From: Vibrio hangzhouensis
GTDB taxonomy: Bacteria; Pseudomonadota; Gammaproteobacteria; Enterobacterales; Vibrionaceae
Direction: 5' to 3'
DNA length: 64,000 nucleotides
Assembly (NCBI RefSeq): GCF_900107935.1
Contig: NZ_FNVG01000004.1
Span: 1 to 64,000, forward strand
Position numbers and translations under genes: made by a program. Shown one piece after another: positions 1 to 8,118 of this stretch. The first letter of the stretch is position 1; each line of letters starts with the position of its first letter. The notes below the pieces were generated by a model. The model searched no databases. It was not told where the DNA came from and saw nothing but the letters and a program-made list of their open reading frames with translations.

Positions 1-350
1 TCTGGGGGTGTTAAAACAATGGAGACTAGATTGTTTCTGTCAGTAGACGTGCCGAAGGTGAATGTAACGCAGAAATGCCCCATTCCTTGCCAGTAACGTT
101 CAATCTCACAAATCACAGTGAGGTGGTTTGACCTACTTCTTCTAATCAGCATAGTGTGTATGAAAGTGGGGTCTTACCAACTTAGCCAACTAGTTCGAAT
201 AGGCCGTCTTATTTCCATTTTTTAACCTACCGAAGAAACGTGTTCTCTGTTAGAGTCACCGTCAACTACGCTATTGAATAAAGACACCCACTGATCGCAT
301 GTAATTGATGGATTTTTATTCACCCTTAGAACTCATTTTAGGAATCCCTA
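1..350. other. Gene-free left edge of window
   Basis: I see no supported gene here. The first 43 or so bases closely match 1493-1535 (both contain the string atggagactagattg), so this edge is probably the right flank of a repeat unit that lies outside the window. The bases just before 351 (AGGA at 339-343) can serve as the ribosome binding site of the next gene. Confidence 0.5.
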
Positions 351-830
351 GTGACTAACAACGAAATTTTACGTCGTATCCAACACGCGTTAAACCTTAA
401 AAACGCACATATAATGAAAGCTTTCGGGCAGGCCGAAGTCACTGTGGCTCACGATAAAGTGGCAAACTGGTTAAAAGATGAAAGCGACAAATCTTGCGTT
501 AAGATGAAGGATCAAGAGTTAGCGGTATTCTTAAATGGCTTTATTAACCTCAAGCGAGGAAAAAAAGACGGCGAGCAACCTAAGCCAGAAGTCGCGTTGA
601 CCAACAACATGATTCTCATGAAGCTGCGCATTGCGCTAGACATGAAAGCAGAAGATGTGTTGGACGTATTAGAAGTGATTGGTATTAGTTTAAGTAAATA
701 CGAAATTGGTGCGTATTTCCGCAAGCCAAACAACAAAAACTACAAACAGTGTGAAGACCAACTGCTGTGCGACTTCTTAAATGGTGTGCAGTTTACCAAT
801 CGTCCCGATTCTGAAGAGTTTACTGGGTAA
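351..830 (+). CDS. DUF1456 family protein (YehS-like)
   Basis: A 159-residue protein built of two copies of the same domain, about residues 2-72 and 83-150. Each copy starts with TNN-I/M and ends with FLNG. This is the layout of the DUF1456/YehS family, whose biochemical role is not established. The start is GTG at 351, preceded by AGGA at a good distance; there is no better ATG upstream. Lysine and aspartate are abundant and there is no signal peptide or membrane segment, so the protein is cytoplasmic. It is a single-gene unit closed by a hairpin terminator 35 bases downstream. Family assignment is from sequence pattern; function is unknown. Confidence 0.85.
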   Translation: MTNNEILRRIQHALNLKNAHIMKAFGQAEVTVAHDKVANWLKDESDKSCVKMKDQELAVFLNGFINLKRGKKDGEQPKPEVALTNNMILMKLRIALDMKAEDVLDVLEVIGISLSKYEIGAYFRKPNNKNYKQCEDQLLCDFLNGVQFTNRPDSEEFTG

Positions 831-864
831 TTTTTATCTCGAATCGAACGTGGTAATTGATTAA

Positions 865-900
865 AAAAGCGAGAACCATTCCATTTGGCCACTCGCTTTT
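865..900 (+). terminator. Rho-independent terminator after the DUF1456 gene
   Basis: AAAAGCGAG (865-873) pairs with CTCGCTTTT (892-900) to give a 9-bp stem whose right arm ends in a T run. Confidence 0.75.
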
Positions 901-1247
901 ATCATGTTAAAGACCGATATTAGAGCTTCACAATCACGTCTACTCTTTGTCTTTCTTCAGTAGATGCCTATCAAACCACGCTGAAATCTGGTCGGCTTTT
1001 AGAATCAAGACACACATCGACCCCTATGACCCTACCAAGCTAAAACCTTAAGCCAGTTAGGGGCCTCTATTCTGGTCAATCTATTCCGGACATCTTGTTG
1101 TGATTCACTAAAACTGGCCACGTATATAGAGTTTTTCCATACTTTTGGTCATGCGAACAGGGTCACGACTAACGCCATTTGTCATTACTGACGCCATTGG
1201 TAACACGAATTTGCCCCATTTCTTGTTTCTAAACCAAAAAAATAACC
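901..1247. other. Intergenic, no supported gene
   Basis: No open frame with a ribosome binding site or family resemblance is visible. The stretch lies between the DUF1456 terminator and the tandem repeat at 1248-1489. Confidence 0.4.
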
Positions 1248-1489
1248 CCGTCATCCCCTTGATAAAGGGGATCTCATACAGCGTCCTGTGAGCGCAATTT
1301 ACGCGACTTAGTCACTAATTTTCAATTAGCTACGCGCTTTAGGAGATCCTCACTTGCGTGAGGATGACGGCTATATGGTGAAAAAGGGGATCTCATACAG
1401 CGTCCTGTGAGCGCAATTTACGCGACTTAGTCACTAGTTTTCAATTAGCTACGCGCTTTATGAGATCCTCACTTGCGTGAGGATGACGG
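1248..1489. repeat. Tandem pair of palindrome-ended intergenic elements, period 119 bp
   Basis: Two near-identical units, 1264-1370 and 1383-1489, are offset by exactly 119 bases. The first unit is complete from 1248. It begins CCGTCATCC, runs into AAGGGGATCTC, and ends GAGATCC...GGATGACGG, so its ends are inverted copies of each other. The shared inner part carries strings such as agcgcaatttacgcgactta. The two units differ at few positions (for example aatt/agtt near 1317/1436 and aggag/atgag near 1342/1461). The form is that of a non-coding, MITE-like or REP-like element; no transposase is present. Confidence 0.7.
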
Positions 1490-1492
1490 CAT

Positions 1493-1535
1493 TCTGGGGG
1501 ATGTTAAAAAAATGGAGACTAGATTGCTTCTGTCC
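1493..1535. repeat. Direct repeat of the window's first 43 bases
   Basis: The segment starting TCTGGGGG at 1493 matches bases 1-43 with a few differences. In both places it would directly follow the right end of a palindromic element; at 1493 that end is visible at 1481-1489. Confidence 0.6.
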
Positions 1536-1633
1536 AGAAATAAGTTATGCCATTTAGCGTACAGATTGCACAATTTGGTCACGCTACACAATTCGTTCTG
1601 TGAAGTCATCTAAGAGTTAGTGGACATAAATAA

Positions 1634-1665
1634 ACAAAAGCCCCTGAATTGACTTCTGAGGCTTG
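1634..1665 (-). terminator. Terminator of the leuC-leuD unit
   Basis: Read on the minus strand, AAGCCTC pairs with GGGGCTT (one G-T pair), followed by TTTTGTTT. It lies just beyond the stop of the LeuD-type gene. Confidence 0.6.
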
Positions 1666-1683
1666 ATTTAACTCCTCTAATAG

Positions 1684-2292
1684 CTAAGCTAGCCAAGGAC
1701 TTGCTGCTAGGTGAGCCTTCTCAAATTCATCAATAAGCGGCTTCATCGTTAAAGTTTCACCTATTGTATCTTGCCCTGACAGCAACGCTTCTTTTCTAAG
1801 TGGATCGATCTCAAACTGATACACTTTACCAGCCTGAGTGGTGATGGTTTGTTGTTGCAGATCTATCTCTATTTGATGGGACTCAGCACTTGCTACCGTT
1901 ATACCGATCTCATCACGCTGCGTAGGGGAAAGAGAGATAAGTAAGACACCGTTGCGTTGGCAGTTATCAAAAAATATACCAGCAAAACTTGTACCCACAA
2001 TTGCTCGGATGCCTAACTGCTGAATCCCCCAAACCGCATATTCTCGGCTGGAGCCACAACCGAAGTTGTCTCCAACCACCAAAAATTTCGAATCCTGCCA
2101 ATCTTCTTGGTTTAGTATAAACTCCGGATTTGGCACACCTTCAGACAAGAAGCGCTGGTCATATAGTACGCCTTCAGCCAATCCAGCACGATCAATTCGC
2201 TTCAGAAACTGCTTAGGCATAATAACATCGGTATCGATGTTATGCGCCAGATAAGGAGCAGCGATTCCCGTCTCTTTAATAAACTTGTCCAT
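1684..2292 (-). CDS. leuD: LeuD-type hydro-lyase small subunit (specialised paralogue)
   Basis: A 202-residue protein of the isopropylmalate isomerase small-subunit family, the swivelling domain that closes over the Fe-S site of the large subunit. Visible family marks are NIDTDVIMPKQFL near the N terminus and NFGCGSSRE near residue 75. In the Escherichia coli enzyme the latter continues HAPW; here it is YAVW. The start has a strong AAGGGG site, and the gene lies 9 bases after the large-subunit gene, so the two are co-transcribed. No leuA or leuB is present, while a LysR regulator and a dicarboxylate carrier are close by. Known relatives of LeuCD hydrate maleate, citraconate or dimethylmaleate. 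I infer a catabolic role on a C4-C5 diacid, but a leucine-pathway role cannot be excluded. Confidence 0.8.
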   Translation of the reverse strand: MDKFIKETGIAAPYLAHNIDTDVIMPKQFLKRIDRAGLAEGVLYDQRFLSEGVPNPEFILNQEDWQDSKFLVVGDNFGCGSSREYAVWGIQQLGIRAIVGTSFAGIFFDNCQRNGVLLISLSPTQRDEIGITVASAESHQIEIDLQQQTITTQAGKVYQFEIDPLRKEALLSGQDTIGETLTMKPLIDEFEKAHLAASPWLA

Positions 2293-2301
2293 TATTACCC
2301 C

Positions 2302-3699
2302 TTATTGCACTTCTCGAATATCAACAATTTTCCCTTCTATTGCTGCGGCCGCAACCATTGAAGGTCCCATTAGGTGCGTTCTGGCTCCCGCACCTTGTCT
2401 GCCCTCAAAATTACGGTTGGTGCTAGAAGCGCAGCGGTCTCCAGGTTTAAGAACATCATCATTCATTGCCAAGCACATTGAGCAACCTGACTGACGCCAT
2501 TCAAAACCTGAATCGATCAAAATCTGGGCGATTCCCTCTTGTTCAGCTTGCTCACGCACAAGGGTTGAACCAGGAACAACAATGGCACGAACATGCTCTG
2601 CGACTTTTTTCCCCTTCACCACCTTAGCCACGCTGCGTAAGTCTTCGATTCGTGCGTTAGTACAAGAACCGATAAAGGCATGTGAGATTGAAAGATCTCG
2701 AATCGGTTGACTTGCCTCCAGCCCCATATATAGCAAAGAGCGCTGATCAGCCTCACTTGTCACTTCAATCGCTGGAATCAACTGAGAAATAGGTATCGCT
2801 TGATCAGGACTCGTCCCCCAACTCACCATAGGTTCTAAAGTACTCACATTAATCGCGATCTCAGCATCAAACACCGCATCAGGATCAGACTTTAAGGTAC
2901 TCCAATGTGCTAGTGCAGATTGCCACAGCTCGCCCTTTGGTGCTCTTGGCTTGTTTTTTAGGTAGTCAAAAACTTGTTGGTCTGGTGGCATGTATGCCCC
3001 TCGCGCTCCTGCTTCAACTGCCATATTACAGATGGTCATTCGAGCTTCAACACTCAGTTTTTCAATGGCTTCGCCTACAAACTCTAATGCGTAACCAGTT
3101 GCACCTGATGCTCCAATTTTCCGTACCAACTCCATAACAATGTCTTTCGAAGTCACATGCTTTGCCAACTGACCATGAACAGTAACTCGCATTGTTTTTA
3201 GCTTTTTGTATATCAAGGCTTGGGTAGCAAGAAGGTGCTCAATTTCTGACGTCCCAATACCAAAACCAAATGCTCCAAATGCGCCATACGTCGTGGTATG
3301 GCTATCACCAGCGGCAATCACCATCCCGGGCAAAATCAGCCCCTGTTCAGGCATCACAACGTGCTCGATCCCTTGACGTTTATCAAGAATATCAAACAGC
3401 TCGATACCAAAATCCTGACAGTTTTCTCGAAAATATTCGACCTGAGCCTGACCACCTTCGTCAGGCATGGATTCATTTCGCTCAACAGAGGTTGGATTAA
3501 CATGATCAACAACACCAAGATGAGTATTGGGCCTTGCAACTTGGCGCTCACTTTCGCGCAGGCCACTGAATGCCTGAGGGCTGGTGTATTCGTTAAGTAC
3601 CTGCTTGTCAATGTAGAGTAAAACATGTCCCTCATCATCAAGACGACAGACAGTGTGAGAGTCAATAAGCTTGTCATAAAGCGTGCGTGGTTGAGTCAT
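2302..3699 (-). CDS. leuC: LeuC-type hydro-lyase large subunit (specialised paralogue)
   Basis: A 465-residue aconitase-superfamily large subunit that holds a [4Fe-4S] cluster and, with LeuD, moves a hydroxyl group by dehydration and rehydration. The three cluster cysteines are visible as Cys346 (GSCTN) and Cys406/Cys409 (GCSMCLAM). GDSHTTTYGA at 131-140 and the C-terminal STNRNFEGRQG are also present. Length is normal for the family. The stretch around residues 62-83 (VVDHVNPTSVE...) departs from the E. coli LeuC sequence as I recall it. The gene leads a two-gene unit and is separated by 85 bases from a LysR gene on the same strand. That gap holds TCGTGAAT repeats that could be an operator. 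The substrate is not settled by sequence. Confidence 0.82.
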   Translation of the reverse strand: MTQPRTLYDKLIDSHTVCRLDDEGHVLLYIDKQVLNEYTSPQAFSGLRESERQVARPNTHLGVVDHVNPTSVERNESMPDEGGQAQVEYFRENCQDFGIELFDILDKRQGIEHVVMPEQGLILPGMVIAAGDSHTTTYGAFGAFGFGIGTSEIEHLLATQALIYKKLKTMRVTVHGQLAKHVTSKDIVMELVRKIGASGATGYALEFVGEAIEKLSVEARMTICNMAVEAGARGAYMPPDQQVFDYLKNKPRAPKGELWQSALAHWSTLKSDPDAVFDAEIAINVSTLEPMVSWGTSPDQAIPISQLIPAIEVTSEADQRSLLYMGLEASQPIRDLSISHAFIGSCTNARIEDLRSVAKVVKGKKVAEHVRAIVVPGSTLVREQAEQEGIAQILIDSGFEWRQSGCSMCLAMNDDVLKPGDRCASSTNRNFEGRQGAGARTHLMGPSMVAAAAIEGKIVDIREVQ

Positions 3700-3748
3700 T
3701 ATTGTAATTCTCGCATTTTTAGGTGAGAGAATTAGCTTATTAAATTAT

Positions 3749-3799
3749 ATTCGTGAATCAATGTGCTGGTTGTATTTCAATAAATCACGAATCGTGAAT
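3749..3799. promoter_or_regulatory. Candidate operator upstream of leuC
   Basis: TCGTGAAT occurs at 3751 and again at 3792, 41 bases apart (about four helical turns). The second copy is part of a perfect palindrome, TCACGA-A-TCGTGA, at 3785-3797. This palindrome overlaps the stop codon of the LysR gene and lies 86-98 bases upstream of the leuC start. This fits a LysR-type site but is inference only. Confidence 0.35.
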
Positions 3800-4720
3800 T
3801 AAGCCAGACTGCTGAAAATAGATTTGCAAGCTCTCGACACACGCTCGCAACTTAGCCGAGTGCGAAAGACGAGTTGGATAGATGGCCCAGACGTTGGCGC
3901 TTTGTGTATATTGAGGGAGCACCTGCACTAGCTCACCACGTTTAAGGTACTTTTCAACATCCCAATGAGAACGAAGGACAATCCCTCTACCATCTAAGGC
4001 CCATTGAAGTGCTATCTCACCACTGTTTGAGGATAATCTAGCTGGGATTTTTACCGTCATTTCATTGACGCCGTCACTCAAGTTCCATGTACCAAATGGG
4101 GTATTTCGCTCCTTGATAACCAAGCAGTCATGCTCCTCCAACTCTTCTAGGGTAGCTGGCTGGCCAAATTGTTCTAGATACGTGGGGCTTGCACATAAGA
4201 TCCTTTGATTATCAAGTAATGGTTTACAGATATGCTGCTGAGGAAGGTCATTCCCCACACGGATCTCCAGGTCAAAGCCCTCTTGGATAAGTTCTACCGC
4301 TCGATCAAATACTTCAAGGCGAATCTCCAATTCTGGGAACCGCTCTGCTAACTGAGAGATCGCTTTTGAGATATGATTACGCCCAAAACCAAAGCTACAA
4401 CAAATATTGAGCGTGCCACGTGCGGTCTGGCTTACTTTAGATAGGTCATCAATAAAGTTATCCATATCTTCAATGATCTGGGTAGCCCACCTCTGAGCGT
4501 GAATGCCATCTTCGGTTAACGCGATTTTGCGTGTTGAACGATGAAACAGCTTAGTACCAAGTGTTTTTTCGAGAATTTGAACCCGTTTACTAATGTAGGC
4601 TGGCGACTGACCGAGATCTTCAGCCGCGGCAACAAAGCTTTCTTTACGAATTATGGTTAAAAATACTCTTAAATCCTCAGGGAGAGGGAATTGTTTACGA
4701 TTCGTGTTTGATAAAACCAT
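3785..4720 (-). CDS. LysR-family regulator, DmlR/TtdR/TtuA-like
   Basis: A 311-residue LysR-type regulator. The N-terminal winged helix-turn-helix covers about residues 12-72 (LRVFLTIIRKESFVAAAEDL, then SPAYISKRVQILE, then LFHRSTRKIALTEDG). A periplasmic-binding-like effector domain follows. The pattern DLRVFLTI..SF.AAA..L..SPA.ISKR and the SSFGFGRNHI-like stretch resemble regulators of malate and tartrate breakdown (DmlR, TtdR, TtuA). It is divergent from the hydrolase-carrier pair at 4859 and sits upstream of leuCD, so it is well placed to control both units. I infer that it senses a C4-type hydroxy acid or a related diacid. Confidence 0.85.
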   Translation of the reverse strand: MVLSNTNRKQFPLPEDLRVFLTIIRKESFVAAAEDLGQSPAYISKRVQILEKTLGTKLFHRSTRKIALTEDGIHAQRWATQIIEDMDNFIDDLSKVSQTARGTLNICCSFGFGRNHISKAISQLAERFPELEIRLEVFDRAVELIQEGFDLEIRVGNDLPQQHICKPLLDNQRILCASPTYLEQFGQPATLEELEEHDCLVIKERNTPFGTWNLSDGVNEMTVKIPARLSSNSGEIALQWALDGRGIVLRSHWDVEKYLKRGELVQVLPQYTQSANVWAIYPTRLSHSAKLRACVESLQIYFQQSGLIHDS

Positions 4721-4858
4721 AATTTACCTATTTATCCATACAATGGGTGTGCCTATAGTGGGCTTAATGTGCAATTGGATGGCAATTTATACAAACAATC
4801 TTAACGCCTAAATCCCAGCACAAACTAATGTGGAACAATTTGTTAGGAGTATACGGGT

Positions 4859-5746
4859 ATGTTTTCCAGATACAAAGAGGCGACGCTTTTTGTCAATGGG
4901 GTTCACATAAAGTATCGCATTGGTGGGCAAGGTCCCGCTCTGCTTTTACTGCACGGACACCCTCAAACCCATTTTATTTGGCATAAAGTTGCTGACCAAC
5001 TTGCCGAACATTTTACTGTTATCGCCGCTGATCTGCGTGGCTACGGTGATAGTGACAAACCAGAATCGGACCCAGACCATTTTACCTATTCAAAACGCAT
5101 GATGGCACTAGATATGGTCGAGTTAATGGGGCAATTGGGTTTTAGCAAATTCTCAATTATCGCCCACGATAGAGGTGCAAGAGCCGCCCACCGATTAGCA
5201 CTCGACCACCCACAACGGGTTGAGCGCATGATGCTGCTCGACATCGCACCGACACTCTCTATGTACCAACAAACTAACCAACAGTTCGCTCGCGCATACT
5301 GGCACTGGTTCTTCCTAATTCGCCCAGCACCACTTCCAGAAAGCTTGATTGAGTCTGATCCTGATCTTTACCTGAAGAGTGTTATTGGTGCTCGTAGCTC
5401 TGGCATGGGCCCCTTTACAGACGAAGCGGTCGCTGAATATGAACGCTGTCTGAAACTAAAAGGCTCAGCGAGAGGCATTTGTGAAGACTACCGTGCAGCC
5501 GCAACCATCGATTTGGAGCATGACCAGCAAGATATTGATGCAAGGAATAAGATCACTTGCCCATTGCGAGTTTATTGGGGAGAGACCGGTACAGTAGGCA
5601 AAGTTTTTGATGTTATTGAAGAGTGGAAACAAGTGGCAACCAATGTTGGTGGCAACGCGCTACCATCTGGTCACTATATTCCTGAGGATGTGCCAGAGCG
5701 GCTATTGGCTGAAATTGAACTCTTCTTTATGGAGGAATACGCATGA
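4859..5746 (+). CDS. Alpha/beta hydrolase, fluoroacetate/haloacetate dehalogenase-like
   Basis: A 295-residue alpha/beta-hydrolase. The nucleophile elbow is HDRGAR, with Asp104 as nucleophile. Compared with the Rhodopseudomonas palustris fluoroacetate dehalogenase, every known active-site residue has a counterpart: Asp104, Arg105 and Arg108 (which bind the substrate carboxylate), Asp128 and His272 (rest of the triad), and His149, Trp150 and Tyr211 (which hold the leaving fluoride). Most are offset by exactly six residues. The enzyme would hydrolyse the C-halogen bond of a small 2-halo acid to give a hydroxy acid. There is no signal peptide. The stop overlaps the start of the dicarboxylate carrier gene, so the two are translationally linked. 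The natural substrate is unknown; epoxide hydrolase is the main alternative, but His149/Trp150 argue for dehalogenation. Confidence 0.75.
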   Translation: MFSRYKEATLFVNGVHIKYRIGGQGPALLLLHGHPQTHFIWHKVADQLAEHFTVIAADLRGYGDSDKPESDPDHFTYSKRMMALDMVELMGQLGFSKFSIIAHDRGARAAHRLALDHPQRVERMMLLDIAPTLSMYQQTNQQFARAYWHWFFLIRPAPLPESLIESDPDLYLKSVIGARSSGMGPFTDEAVAEYERCLKLKGSARGICEDYRAAATIDLEHDQQDIDARNKITCPLRVYWGETGTVGKVFDVIEEWKQVATNVGGNALPSGHYIPEDVPERLLAEIELFFMEEYA

Positions 5747-7053
5747 TTTATATGCATCTACTGTTGCTCGTCGCTACTGTAGTACTCGCTGCGCGACTTG
5801 GTGGCATCGGCGTGGGCCTTGCTGGTGGCGTGGGTATGTCAATTGCGGTGTTTGGCTTTGGTCTAGAACCAGGAAAAATGCCTATTTCAGTACTCTTGAT
5901 TATTCTTTCGGTGATCTTAGCTCTTGCCGTTATGCAGAGAGCTGGTGGCTTAGACTATATGGTTAAAGTAGCAGAGCGCCTACTACGCAATAATCCGAAA
6001 TATATCAATGTGCTTGCTCCATTAACAACTTTTGTCCTAACCGTTTTATCTGGCACTCAGTACACGACTCTTTCTATTCTTAACGTTATCCAGCAAGTGG
6101 CGAAATCGACCAACGTAAGACCAAGCCAGCCACTCACGGCCTCCGTTGTCGCTTGCCAAGTTGCTATTACTGCATCGCCAATCTCTGCGGCAACAGCAGC
6201 AATGTGGGTGGTGGTTGAACAGATGGGCGTAAGTTTTGGCTCTGTGCTTGCGGTTATCATTCCTACAGGTTTTGTAGCGGCGTGCGTGGCAACGTTTGTG
6301 GCGGTTAGACAGGGCTGCGACCTTCTGGATGATCCTATCTACAAGGCGCGACTGGAAAGTGGACAGCTCGAGCAAGTTCAGTTAAGTGAGGACAAAACAC
6401 CAGATGCTCCCGAGGCAAAACGTTCTGTGCTTATCTTCCTCGCATCGGTTGTCTTCATCGTTATAATGCTGATGTTCAAAAAGGTCATTGGACATGGTCT
6501 TGGTTCTCGAGATCTCATTGTTATCACCATGTTCGTATCAGCACTTATTACAGCGTTTGCATGTAAAGTTGATCTGAAAACGATTAAGAAGGCCAGTGTT
6601 CTCGCGGATGGTGCTGAGTCTTTGATAGTGATTTTAGGTATTGCATGGCTTAGCGGAACTGTGATCGGAGCTCATATCCCAGAGATTAAAGCTCAAGCAG
6701 GAATTTGGTTAGAAGCTTACCCAATGCTGCTCGCATTAATTTTCTGGATAACTAGTGCAGCACTGTTTAGTCACGGTGCGACAAGTGCTCTACTCATTCC
6801 TATTGCGGGGAGTATGGGCATTTCACCCGAATTTATCGTCGGAAGCTTCGTAGCAATGAGTGCGATGTATATTACCAACATCTACCCGACTTCAGCTTTC
6901 GCTATCTCCACGGACGACACGGGGTCATATGAAAGCAAGCGTTGGAATGGCTCTAGGTTCTTTAATCACCCATTCATTCTTCCTGGTATCTCAGGGATTC
7001 TGGTCGCTGTTCCATTTGGCTTTATGCTAGCAAGTATCTTTATTGCAAGCTAA
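5743..7053 (+). CDS. Dcu-family C4-dicarboxylate carrier
   Basis: A 436-residue inner-membrane carrier resembling DcuA/DcuB throughout. It has ARLGGIGVGLAGG near residue 17, AGGLDY near 67, LLRNNPKYINVLAP near 80, ACQVAITASPISAA near 137, and the C-terminal DDTGS...FNHPF.LPG motif. About ten to twelve hydrophobic segments are visible, with a charged cytoplasmic loop around residues 190-225. Dcu carriers move fumarate, malate, aspartate or succinate across the inner membrane. ATG overlaps the hydrolase stop by four bases (ATGA), so this is a two-gene operon ended by the hairpin at 7078. Its partner and the DmlR-like regulator suggest import of a C4 or halogenated diacid, which is inference. 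Confidence 0.85.
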   Translation: MIYMHLLLLVATVVLAARLGGIGVGLAGGVGMSIAVFGFGLEPGKMPISVLLIILSVILALAVMQRAGGLDYMVKVAERLLRNNPKYINVLAPLTTFVLTVLSGTQYTTLSILNVIQQVAKSTNVRPSQPLTASVVACQVAITASPISAATAAMWVVVEQMGVSFGSVLAVIIPTGFVAACVATFVAVRQGCDLLDDPIYKARLESGQLEQVQLSEDKTPDAPEAKRSVLIFLASVVFIVIMLMFKKVIGHGLGSRDLIVITMFVSALITAFACKVDLKTIKKASVLADGAESLIVILGIAWLSGTVIGAHIPEIKAQAGIWLEAYPMLLALIFWITSAALFSHGATSALLIPIAGSMGISPEFIVGSFVAMSAMYITNIYPTSAFAISTDDTGSYESKRWNGSRFFNHPFILPGISGILVAVPFGFMLASIFIAS

Positions 7054-7077
7054 CGTTTATAGCGCCATTAGTTTAGC

Positions 7078-7107
7078 GGCTCAAGCGAAGCTCGTTTGAG
7101 CCCTTTT
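7078..7107 (+). terminator. Terminator of the hydrolase-carrier operon
   Basis: GGCTCAAGCGA pairs with TCGTTTGAGCC (11 bp, one G-T pair) around an AGC loop, followed by CTTTT. Confidence 0.85.
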
Positions 7108-7413
7108 CTAATACATTGCCCTTACCTAGCTATAGCAATACCTGCCAGGAACTGTTTTTTGCGCAATTCCATGCCTGAGCTTTATTCGATGTACTGCGTT
7201 TCAGGCATATGCAGACATCAGGAAAAGCGTCCATTCATACACTGTTATTGTGAAGTCAGGCTTTATATCGCCCCTGCTATTTGCTTGAAACTCCTCACTT
7301 GATCACGTCAAACAAACCCCGTGCAAGCTAACCTTTAGTCATTACTGAAAATTATTTGGTTAAAGATGTGATTGCACATATTGATTCAAATATCTAGAAA
7401 GCAAGGAAGGGTT
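7108..7413. other. Intergenic, no supported gene
   Basis: Nothing recognisable is seen here apart from the ribosome binding site AAGGAAGG at 7402-7410 for the methyltransferase. Confidence 0.4.
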
Positions 7414-8043
7414 ATGCATCAATCAGAAAAGTTCTGGAATAAAATTGCTGAAAAGTACTCTCGCACCCCCGTCAGTGACGAAGCAAGTTACCAAAAGAAG
7501 CTTTCGGAAACTCAGGCTTACTTTTCTCCCGATATGAACGTACTTGAGTTTGGATGCGGCACCGGTACTACAGCTGTCCATCATGCTCCCTATGTCCATC
7601 ACATTGATGCGATCGATATTGCTGAGAACATGCTTGAAATTGGACGAAGCAGAGCCAGGGACGCTGATATTCACAACATTACTTTCCATCAAGGGACTCT
7701 AGAACAATTCAATGCGGACACGGCGAGTTTGGATGCGGTATTGGGACTCAACATCCTTCATTTACTTCCGGATAGACATTCAGCTATATCGGAGATCGCA
7801 CGGATATTGAAGCCTGGTGGCATTTTTGTAAGTAGTACTGTCTGTTTAAGCAATTCTTACCTTCGCTTGATCAAATGGCTAGCCCCCATAGGAAAACTGA
7901 TGGGGTTAATGCCTGATGTATACGTGATAAGTGAAAAAGGCTTAGTCAACGAGTTGGTTCAAGCAGGCTTTAGCATTGAACGCCAGTGGCATCACGGCTC
8001 GAAGAATATTGGTGTGTTTATCATTGCGAAAAAGGTAGCGTAA
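7414..8043 (+). CDS. SAM-dependent class I methyltransferase
   Basis: A 209-residue methyltransferase. Motif I is VLEFGCGTGTTA near residue 46. The acidic end of strand 2 is IDAIDIAENMLEIGR, motif II/III is DAVLGLNILHLLPD, and the post-motif is LKPGGIFVSSTVCL. This is the UbiE/Methyltransf_11 type. The in-frame ATG at 7372 has no ribosome binding site, whereas ATG at 7414 follows AAGGAAGG, so I use 7414. There is no signal peptide or membrane segment, and the final third is typical of small-molecule methyltransferases. It is a single gene closed by a shared hairpin. The substrate cannot be told from the sequence. Confidence 0.85.
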   Translation: MHQSEKFWNKIAEKYSRTPVSDEASYQKKLSETQAYFSPDMNVLEFGCGTGTTAVHHAPYVHHIDAIDIAENMLEIGRSRARDADIHNITFHQGTLEQFNADTASLDAVLGLNILHLLPDRHSAISEIARILKPGGIFVSSTVCLSNSYLRLIKWLAPIGKLMGLMPDVYVISEKGLVNELVQAGFSIERQWHHGSKNIGVFIIAKKVA

Positions 8044-8074
8044 ATGGTAACGAGGATTGCAACCACCTGTAATT

Positions 8075-8111
8075 AGCCCAGAGAGGTGCTATCTGGCAAC
8101 CTCTCTGGGCT
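8075..8111. terminator. Bidirectional terminator between methyltransferase and hutZ
   Basis: A perfect 13-bp inverted repeat, AGCCCAGAGAGGT (8075-8087) with ACCTCTCTGGGCT (8099-8111), lies between two convergent genes. Confidence 0.75.
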
Positions 8112-8118
8112 ATAAGTA

